This document shows positions 50,713 to 57,618 of a stretch of 64,000 nt of DNA, in pieces. Position 1 is the first letter of the stretch; each line of letters opens with the position of its first letter. Under the pieces are notes generated by a model. That model worked only from the letters and a program-made list of their open reading frames with translations, had not been told where the DNA came from and searched no databases. The DNA comes from CAVVAL01 sp963740215. GTDB lineage: Bacteria > Actinomycetota > Actinomycetes > Mycobacteriales > Cryptosporangiaceae. The position numbers and the translations under genes are program-made. The stretch lies in assembly GCA_963740215.1 (NCBI GenBank), contig CAVUDJ010000012.1, positions 964,099-1,028,098 on the forward strand, read 5' to 3'.

Positions 50713-52206
50713 GTGAGCGGGGCGTGGCTGGTCGCGGTGCTGGCGGCGCCCGCTCTGGGGGCCGCCGTCGTCGCGCTGCTCCCTGACCGCGCCGCCCGCT
50801 GGGCAGCCGTCGCTGTCTCGGCACTCACGTTTGGGCTCAGCCTGGGCCTGCTCGGCGGCCGGCACGCGCCCACAGCCGTTGTGGATCCGTGGAGCGAACT
50901 CGACCTGTCCTGGGCGCCGTCGCTCGGGCTGCGGTTTCATCTCGGCGTCGACGGCATCAGCTGGCCGCTCGTCGCGCTGACCACCCTGCTCACGTTGCTG
51001 TGCGCGATCTACACCTTGCGGCACGCGCCGGGCGACCGCATCCCGACGATGCTCGCGCTGCTCCTGGTCCTCGAAGTGGGTGTCGTCGGCACGTTCCTCG
51101 CCCTCGACCTGCTGCTGTTCTTCGTGTTCTTCGAGGTCACGCTGGCGCCGATGTTCGCGCTGATCGCGGTGTGGGGCGGGCCGGGACGCCGCCACGCGGC
51201 CCGCAAGTTCCTGCTCTACACGCTGTTCGGATCGGTGCTGCTGCTGGTCGGGCTCGTGCTGGTGATCGTCAATGCCGGCACCGCCGATGTGGAGGCGCTC
51301 TCGGCCGGCAACGATCTCTCGCGCGGCACCCAGCTCGCGGCGTTCGTGCTGCTGCTGGTCGCGTTCGCGGTGAAGAGCCCGCTCTGGCCGCTGCACACCT
51401 GGCTGCCGGACGCGCACACCGAGGCGCCCACCGTGGGGTCGGTGATCCTGGCCGGCGTCCTGCTGAAGATGGGCACGTACGGCTTGGTCCGCCTCGCGTT
51501 GCCCGTGCTGCCCGATGCGGCGCGGACGCTGGCGCCCGCGATCGGCGTGCTCGCGGTCGCGGCGATCCTGGTCGGTGCGCTGGTCTGCCTCGCCCAGCCG
51601 GAGCTGAAACGGCTGATCGCGTACTCCAGCGTCGGTCACATGGGGTTCGTGCTGCTCGGTGTCGCGTCGCTGACGGCGGCCGGGCTGCAAGCGGCCCTGA
51701 TCGGCAACATCGCGCACGGCGTGATCACCGGCCTGCTGTTCTTCCTGGCCGGCGCGATCAAGGACCGCTACGGCACTGGTCAACTCGCCGAGCTGGGCGG
51801 GCTCGGCGTGCGGCTGCCGTGGCTGGCGGGCGTGCTCGGGTTCGCGTCGGTCGCCAGCCTGGGTCTGCCCGGTCTGGCGGGGTTCTGGGGCGAGGCGTTC
51901 GCGGTCGTCGGCGCGTGGCGGCCAGGCGCTGACCTGCCGCGGACGCTGTTCGTCGTGCTCGCGGTACTCGCCGCGCTAGGCGCCGCTCTGACGGCCGCGT
52001 ACTTCTTGCGCCTGCTGCGCGCCGTCGTCACCGGGCCGCCTGCCGGGAGGGTCGCCGCCGTCGACGCGCCGGGCCTGTCGGTGGTCGAGATTGCCGCCTG
52101 GTCGCCGCTCGTGGTGTTGGCGCTGGTCCTGGGCCTGTGGCCCGCGCTGGTGCTCGACTTGACGGCGGGGCCGGTCGAAGCGCTGATCGGGGTGGTCGCC
52201 CGATGA
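50713..52206 (+). CDS. nuoM: NADH-quinone oxidoreductase subunit M
   Basis: This 497-residue antiporter-like subunit has FHLGVDGISWPLVALTTLLT near residue 76, FFEVTLAPMFALIAVWGGPG near 138 with the key glutamate, AFAVKSPLWPLHTWLPDAHT, EAPTVGSVILAGVLLKMGTY and ELKRLIAYSSVGHMGFVLLG. Fourteen helices are predicted. The GTG start is preceded by a purine-poor region, so coupling to nuoL is uncertain. The stop overlaps the nuoN ATG by four bases. Confidence 0.95.
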   Translation: MSGAWLVAVLAAPALGAAVVALLPDRAARWAAVAVSALTFGLSLGLLGGRHAPTAVVDPWSELDLSWAPSLGLRFHLGVDGISWPLVALTTLLTLLCAIYTLRHAPGDRIPTMLALLLVLEVGVVGTFLALDLLLFFVFFEVTLAPMFALIAVWGGPGRRHAARKFLLYTLFGSVLLLVGLVLVIVNAGTADVEALSAGNDLSRGTQLAAFVLLLVAFAVKSPLWPLHTWLPDAHTEAPTVGSVILAGVLLKMGTYGLVRLALPVLPDAARTLAPAIGVLAVAAILVGALVCLAQPELKRLIAYSSVGHMGFVLLGVASLTAAGLQAALIGNIAHGVITGLLFFLAGAIKDRYGTGQLAELGGLGVRLPWLAGVLGFASVASLGLPGLAGFWGEAFAVVGAWRPGADLPRTLFVVLAVLAALGAALTAAYFLRLLRAVVTGPPAGRVAAVDAPGLSVVEIAAWSPLVVLALVLGLWPALVLDLTAGPVEALIGVVAR

Positions 52207-53733
52207 ACGTCCAGGTCATCGACCACGCTGCCCTCGCGCCCGCGTACGCCGTCGTCGCCTCGGCCGTGCTGGTGCTCCTCGTCGACCTGGCTCGTCCGGG
52301 GCTCCGCGGCTCGCTGCTGGGACTTGCCGCTCTTGGTCCTGTGGCGGCGGGTGTGTTGGCGCTGGTGGTCGCCCGGGACGACCCGCGCGGCACGTTCTGC
52401 ACGAGCGGTGGCACGCTTCCCGGCGGTATCGACACAGGCCCGTCCTGCTCGTTCGTCCTCGACAATGCCTCCGTCGCGGCGATCGTCGTGTTCTGCGCGT
52501 TGACGCTGGTCGTGCTGGGGCTGAGCGCCGCCACGGTCGGCAGCGGCGACGTCGCCGGCCGGCGAGTACGCGTTCCTGCTCAGCTGTTCGCTGCTCGGCG
52601 CCGTCGTGCTCGCCACCTCCCGCGACCTGCTGACGCTCGTCGTGGCGCTGGAAACCCTCACCCTTCCCGTGTACGCCCTTGTGGGACTGAGGCGGCGCTC
52701 GCTCCGCTCGGCCGAGGCCGCCACCACGTTCTTCATCGTCTCGGTCGTGTCGACAGCCGTGACCCTGCTCGGCGCCGGGCTGCTCTACGCGCTCACCGGA
52801 GCGCTCCACCTGGACCGGCTCAGCCTGGCCCTCGGCGAGCGCGACGACCTCCGCGACCTGCCGCTCACCGGCGCCGCCGTGGCGCTCGTGCTGGTCGGGC
52901 TGGCGTTCAAGGTCGCATTGGTGCCGTTCCACGCGTGGGCGCCCGGCACGTACGACGGCGCGCCGGTGCCGGTGGCCACTTACCTCTCCACCGCGTCCAA
53001 GGTGGGTGGCGTCGTGGCGTTGTTGCTGGTCGTGGTCAGCGGGCTCCGGCCGTACCTCGACATCGCCGGGCCGCTACTGGCTGGTGTGGCGGTCCTGACG
53101 ATGACGGTCGGCAACCTCGTCGCGCTGCGCCAGCGCCGGATGGTGCGGCTGCTGGCGTGGTCGTCGGTGGCGCAGGCCGGGTATGTGATCGCGCCGCTCG
53201 GTGCCTTCGCCAGCGCGGCCGGACGCGACGACGACGCGGTGCAAGCAGCTGTCGCCGGTGCCGTCGCGTACCTGTTCTTCTACGTGCTGATCAATGTCGG
53301 CGCGTTCGGCGCCGTCGTCGCCGCTCGCGGCGCTGTCGACGGCGGCGAGATCGAGGACTACCGCGGGCTGGCGCGCCGTTCGCCGTGGCTCGGGGCGGCG
53401 CTGGTGCTGGCCCTTGCCGGTCTCGCGGGGCTGCCGCCTGGGCTTGCGGGGCTGTTCGCGAAGGTCACGGTGGTGCAGGCGCTGCTGGACGGGTCGGCGG
53501 GCTGGCTTGCGGTCGTCGTCGGCATCAACGCGGTGATCGGGTTGGCGTACTACGCCCGGGTCGCCGCCTTGCTGTACGCGGCGCCGCCCGCCGGGGCCTC
53601 CACAGCGGATAGCGGGCCACTGTGGCCGGTCCGGATCACCCTCGCGGGCGTGTCTGTGGCGGCCATCGTGGTTGGCTTCGCGCCGCAATTGATCCTCGAC
53701 GTGTCAAGGCTTTTCGCCGATCTGTGGACGTGA
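52203..53733 (+). CDS. nuoN: NADH-quinone oxidoreductase subunit N, frameshifted near 52553
   Basis: The first frame (52203 to about 52553) encodes the N-terminal helices (AYAVVASAVLVLLVDLARPG, then IVVFCALTLVVLGLSAATVG). The rest (GEYAFLLSCSLLGAVVLATS, then RDLLTLVVALETLTLPVYAL, GLAFKVALVPFHAWAPGTYD, GAPVPVATYLSTASKVGGVV) continues in the next frame to 53733. Removing one C in GTCGCCGGCCGGCGAG restores the expected PAGEYAFLL junction and a protein of about 509 residues. NuoN completes the antiporter arm with L and M. Its core role makes a sequencing error the likelier cause. Confidence 0.9.
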
Positions 53734-53812
53734 CCGGCCGATGTGGATAGCCGGCTGACGCCGGTGCCGCAGGCCGCAGACTTTCCCCGTCACCATGACG
53801 AGGAGGTCGCGA

Positions 53813-54037
53813 ATGTTCTCCACGGAGGCGCTGCACGTGCTGGCGCGCAGGCTGGCCGGTGCCGCCGATCGGGTCGGTGAGCTGACGTCCGAGATTGCGC
53901 GCAAGGTCGAGGACGTCGAGTGGGAGTGTCCGCGTGGCGACCGGGCCACCCGCGAGGCTCGCGCGCTGGCGGCGGCTGGTCAGCGCGACGGCGACCACCT
54001 GCGTGACGCCGCCGACGAACTGCGTCGCATCGAATGA
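53813..54037 (+). CDS. Small helical protein, WXG100-like in outline
   Basis: This 74-residue protein consists of two amphipathic helices (LHVLARRLAGAADRVGELTS and RATREARALAAAGQRDGDHL) joined by VEDVEWECPRGD. The W-x-C centre recalls the WXG turn of type VII secretion substrates, but the glycine is absent and no family match is certain. AGGAGG lies seven bases before the ATG. The stop overlaps the next gene's ATG (ATGA), so the two products probably act together. It begins about 80 bases after nuoN, apparently a separate unit. Confidence 0.68.
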   Translation: MFSTEALHVLARRLAGAADRVGELTSEIARKVEDVEWECPRGDRATREARALAAAGQRDGDHLRDAADELRRIE

Positions 54038-55110
54038 CGGCGGCGCACCCCGCCATCGCGGTCGATGTCGGTGGCGTCGGCCGGCTGGCGGTCACCCTGA
54101 CCGGAGCGGTCGGCGAGCTGGTACGGATCGCGTTGTCGGCGCAGGCCACGGCCGCGCATCCGGCTCTGCTCGGTGCGGCGGCGCGGGAACCGGCCAGGGT
54201 AGCCCGGGCCGTGTACGAGATCGAGCGTGCGGTCGCCGGCATCCGCAGGCTCGCGGCCGGGTACGCCAGGCTCGCCGCCGATGCCACGGCGCAGGTCGCG
54301 GCACTACAGATGGACAGCGCGGCCGGGGCGCTCGCCGGTGTCGGGCTGCGCACCGCCGACCTGACGATCGCCGCCGGTGGCGCTGTGCTCGCCCGGGTGA
54401 TTCCGGAACGGCCGGGCGTCGTGCGGGAAGTGCCGGCGGGGGATCCGTTGCCTGCGGCGCCGTCGCTGGCCCAGTCGTACGAACGGATCAGGTACCTACG
54501 TGCTGGCGAGGTCGAGGTGGTGCCCGTCCTGGGAGCCGATGGAGTGATCCGTTACCTCGTCCTGCTGCGGGGCATGGAACCGAGCCTCAACCGGACCGTC
54601 AACACGCCGCCCCAGGCGGTGCGGTCGAGTCGACTCGGCGCCGACGCGTACAGCCGCGGGATCACGGCCGCGCTCCGCACGGCCGGGATCCCGCCAGGAT
54701 CCCAGCTCATGCTCGTCGGCCACAGCCAGGGCGGCGCGGCGGCCATGAATGTCGCCGCCGGCGGCCCGTACCGGGTCACGCACGTCGTCACCGCTGGATC
54801 GCCCATCGCCAACAAACGGCCGGCGCCGGGCGTGCGGGTGCTCGCGGTGGAGAACCAGGGCGACCTCGTGCCCGACCTGGACGCCGCAGAGGAGAGGAGC
54901 AACGGCTGGCGCACGGTCCACCGGTTCGGCACCGACCGGCGCCTGTCCCAGCTGGCGACACACCATGGGATCACGTCCGGCTACCTGCCCGAACTTGCGG
55001 GTGACAGGTTCAGCACCGATCCTGCCGTCCGGGCGTACCTGGCCGGTGCCTCGCCCTACCTGCACGGCCGCCCCGGGGCGCCGCTGCGGTACCGCCTCGA
55101 AAGCGGGTGA
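54034..55110 (+). CDS. Helical N-terminal domain fused to an alpha/beta-hydrolase
   Basis: Residues 1-125 of this 358-residue protein are Ala-rich helices (RVARAVYEIERAVAGIRRLA then GYARLAADATAQVAALQ), resembling WXG/LXG-type or ESX-substrate hairpins. The remainder is a lipase-like fold with nucleophile Ser231 in LMLVGHSQGGAAAMNVA, a likely acid in NQGDLVPDLD and a likely His in SQLATHHGITSGY. No signal peptide is evident. Coupled to the preceding small helical protein, it could be a secreted or cell-surface esterase delivered by a type VII system, but no secretion genes lie nearby. Confidence 0.75.
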   Translation: MTAAHPAIAVDVGGVGRLAVTLTGAVGELVRIALSAQATAAHPALLGAAAREPARVARAVYEIERAVAGIRRLAAGYARLAADATAQVAALQMDSAAGALAGVGLRTADLTIAAGGAVLARVIPERPGVVREVPAGDPLPAAPSLAQSYERIRYLRAGEVEVVPVLGADGVIRYLVLLRGMEPSLNRTVNTPPQAVRSSRLGADAYSRGITAALRTAGIPPGSQLMLVGHSQGGAAAMNVAAGGPYRVTHVVTAGSPIANKRPAPGVRVLAVENQGDLVPDLDAAEERSNGWRTVHRFGTDRRLSQLATHHGITSGYLPELAGDRFSTDPAVRAYLAGASPYLHGRPGAPLRYRLESG

Positions 55111-55123
55111 GGTGGCGCGAAGG

Positions 55124-55786
55124 TCAGGACCGGCTGGGCATGTCGCTCGCAGCGCTGACGAACCGCGCGATCTTGCGCATTCTCCATGCAGTGGAGTAGC
55201 CTGCGGGGTCACGTTCGTACCTGTGTGGGGACGCCAGGTCGTTGAGCGTGGCTACGAGAGTAGTAAGGGAACGCCGCTCGTCTGGCCGCAGGAACCCGCC
55301 TGACTCGATGCAGGCCGTGACGAGCTCGGCGAGTACCTGCGCCTTCGAATCTGGCGATGCTCGAAGTTCTTCGAGCTCGGATGGTCTGTGCCGCAGCGGC
55401 TGGCTCCAGTGGCGCAGCTTGTGAAGCGCCGCTGGCTGGGCAGCTCCGAACCAGTGATCGAGCGTGGCGGGATCCGGATCATCCTTGCTCGGTGTGCGTC
55501 GGCCCGCGCGCTTCTCTGCCCGCCTGCGTTCGGCATACGTCTGCTGCGCGGCGTAGCGGAGTAGCCGGCTTTCGTTCAGCAGGTCGAGCGCACACAGCAG
55601 CGCGCCCTCATCGTGTTGGAACGGTCCCGCTACCGCTTCCAGGTAGCTCAGCGTTGCGAAGAACCCGATCGGGCGGTACTGCTCGACGCAGCTGCGCAGC
55701 GAGCTGACCCGTCGGCCGTACGGCAGCGACGTGTCGCGGACCCGCCGGGCATGGTTGCTGAAGCTCACAGACGAGACGATATCCAC
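55124..55786 (-). CDS. Hypothetical protein, helical
   Basis: I do not recognise this 220-residue protein. It is soluble and mostly helical, with Arg-rich RRRAEKRAGRRTPSKDD near residue 87 and a Trp/His segment (LDHWFGAAQPAALHKLRHWS) around 108-127. No signal peptide, membrane segment or catalytic motif is visible. GC content and codon use look like the neighbours, so it is probably a true gene. It ends 14 bases from the convergent hydrolase gene. The start ATG at 55786 has no clear ribosome site, so up to 20 residues could be in error. Confidence 0.6.
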   Translation of the reverse strand: MDIVSSVSFSNHARRVRDTSLPYGRRVSSLRSCVEQYRPIGFFATLSYLEAVAGPFQHDEGALLCALDLLNESRLLRYAAQQTYAERRRAEKRAGRRTPSKDDPDPATLDHWFGAAQPAALHKLRHWSQPLRHRPSELEELRASPDSKAQVLAELVTACIESGGFLRPDERRSLTTLVATLNDLASPHRYERDPAGYSTAWRMRKIARFVSAASDMPSRS

Positions 55787-55920
55787 GTAGTCGAAGCGGG
55801 TGATTGGCCAGCCGATGCCCTGGGTAGCCCGAGGCTGTCACCTATGTCACGACGGGCGGGCTGCCCTGCGGGAACGTGCCTATGCGCGCGACCGTTCAAC
55901 AAGGTGTCGAGGATCCCTCA

Positions 55921-56811
55921 ATGCATCTGGAGGAGATCGTGCACCGGTATCTCAACGGGCTCAAGACGGCCGCTCTGCTGGGGCTGCTCAGCTCGCTGAT
56001 CCTGGTGATCGGCTACGCCCTGGGTGGATCGTCGGGCCTGGTGATCGCCGGGATCATCGCGCTGCTCATGAACGGCATCAGCTACTTCTACTCCGACCGC
56101 ATCGCGCTTCGCTCGATGCGGGCGTTCCCGGTCACCGAGGTCGACCAGCCGGCGCTTTACGCGATGGTCCGCGAACTGGCCACCCAGGCGAACCAGCCGA
56201 TGCCCCGGCTCTATATCAGTCCCACGAACCAGCCCAACGCCTTCGCCACCGGACGCAACCCGCGCAACGCCGCCGTGTGCTGCACCGAGGGCATCCTGCA
56301 GATCCTGAACCAGCGGGAACTGCGCGCTGTCCTCGGCCACGAACTGTCGCACGTCTACAACCGCGACATCCTCATCTCGTCCGTGGCGGGTGCCCTCGCG
56401 ACGATGATCACGATGCTCGCCAACCTCGCCTTCTTCCTGCCGATCGGCGGTGGCGACGACGACGACGGGCCGAACCCGCTGGTCCTGCTCATCATGCTGA
56501 TCCTCGGCCCGATCGCCGCCAGCCTCATCCAGCTGGCCATCAGCCGGTCGCGCGAGTACCAGGCCGACGCGTCCGGCGCCGAACTCACCGGCGACCCGCT
56601 CGCACTCGCCAGCGCGCTCCGCAAGATCCACATGGGCACGCAGGCCCTGCCGCTGCCGCAGGAGACCCGGATCGTGTCCAGCAGCCACCTCATGATCGAC
56701 AACCCGTTCCGTGGCGGCGGCATCGCCAAGCTCTTCAGCACCCACCCCCCGATGGAGGAGCGCGTCGCCCGGCTGGAAGAGATTGCCCGCTCTGGGTGGG
56801 CGGCCCGCTGA
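55921..56811 (+). CDS. htpX: HtpX-type membrane zinc metalloprotease
   Basis: This 296-residue M48 protease has two N-terminal helices (AALLGLLSSLILVIGYALGG, SSGLVIAGIIALLMNGISYF), the zinc site GHELSHVYNRD (His140, Glu141, His144) and a third ligand Glu212 in SREYQADASGAEL, followed by the substrate region SSHLMIDNP and FSTHPPMEERVARLE. It degrades damaged membrane proteins and is often stress induced. ATG 55921 follows GTCGAGG; an in-frame start at 55876 would add a non-conserved extension. Confidence 0.93.
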   Translation: MHLEEIVHRYLNGLKTAALLGLLSSLILVIGYALGGSSGLVIAGIIALLMNGISYFYSDRIALRSMRAFPVTEVDQPALYAMVRELATQANQPMPRLYISPTNQPNAFATGRNPRNAAVCCTEGILQILNQRELRAVLGHELSHVYNRDILISSVAGALATMITMLANLAFFLPIGGGDDDDGPNPLVLLIMLILGPIAASLIQLAISRSREYQADASGAELTGDPLALASALRKIHMGTQALPLPQETRIVSSSHLMIDNPFRGGGIAKLFSTHPPMEERVARLEEIARSGWAAR

Positions 56812-56919
56812 GGCCACGATCAAAGCTTCAAAACTCTCTTCGTTACGACGGCGTGTAACCGTCCTTGCGGTAGCCGAGCCGGCGTTGTCGTCAGCGGCCC
56901 GCGCGCGGTCCTCGACCCG

Positions 56920-56945
56920 AACCGGACTTTTCGGGAAGCCGTGCC
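56920..56945. repeat. Second copy of the dispersed 26-bp element (inverted)
   Basis: This is an exact reverse complement of 20247-20272, beginning AACCGGACTTTTCGGGAAGC. It sits in the 183-bp gap between htpX and the CGNR gene; the remainder of that gap has no recognisable content. Confidence 0.88.
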
Positions 56946-56994
56946 TACGTCGGGCGCGCATGCCCCAGATTGTCCCGCAAGTTCGATTCGGGGG

Positions 56995-57528
56995 TTAGGA
57001 CTGGGCCTTCTGGCGGGCGCGGTAGGCGGAGACGGTGGTGCGGCTCGCGCACGTCTCGGAGCAGTAGCGGCGTGACTTGTTCCGCGACGTGTCCACGAAG
57101 ACGTCCGCACAGTCGCCCGCCGCGCAGATGCCCAGCCGCTCCCGCCCGTACCGGCAGATGACGTGCGCCATTCCCATCGCGACGGTGGCGCCGAGCTGGT
57201 CGACGATCGGCGCCGTGTCCGCCGAGTAGTGCAGGTGCAGCTCCCCGTCGTGGTTCGTGGCTCGCGGCACGGGTGAGCAGCACTCCAGCAGCCGGTTGAG
57301 CTTGACCACAACCTCATCGTCCGAGGTGGACACCACGACGTCCCGGATGTTGTTCGCGAGCTCGGCGACGTCAGCGACGTCCGCATCGGAAAGTCGCAGG
57401 TCACGACAGGTGAACCACTCCGCGTTGACGCGGATGTACTCCTCCACGTCGGCGCGGCTCTCGACGTCGGTGTTCGCAAGATCCAGTGCGAGCTGCAGCG
57501 CCTCAGCACTGTAGGTGTCGTATTCCAC
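56995..57528 (-). CDS. ABATE/CGNR zinc-finger regulator
   Basis: This 177-residue protein has an N-terminal ABATE-type helical domain (YSAEALQLALDLANTDVESR then ... RLSDADVADVAELANNIRDV) and a C-terminal CGNR zinc finger (GICAAGDCADVFVDTSRNKS then RRYCSETCASRTTVSAYRAR) with CxxxxC...CxxxC ligands. Such proteins are probable transcription regulators in actinobacteria. GTG 57528 matches the domain start; the longer frame to ATG 57579 is possible but has no ribosome site. It is divergent from the double MFS gene, a likely regulatory target. Confidence 0.82.
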   Translation of the reverse strand: MEYDTYSAEALQLALDLANTDVESRADVEEYIRVNAEWFTCRDLRLSDADVADVAELANNIRDVVVSTSDDEVVVKLNRLLECCSPVPRATNHDGELHLHYSADTAPIVDQLGATVAMGMAHVICRYGRERLGICAAGDCADVFVDTSRNKSRRYCSETCASRTTVSAYRARQKAQS

Positions 57529-57618
57529 TTGACCGCCTACGCCTCCATTACTAGCCTCGATGTTGAGTGTAGGGACCATGGGGCACTTTGCCCACTACGT
57601 AGACGGAAGGAGGCGGTC

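Noticed and set aside
48759..50873. 704-residue frame on the minus strand
   Set aside because: Antisense to nuoK/nuoL; Arg/Gln/Asp-rich composition typical of reading high-GC genes backwards, no domains.
57529..57618. N-terminal extension of the MFS frame
   Set aside because: The strong AAGGAGG site precedes ATG 57619, and the extension overlaps the divergent CGNR promoter region.
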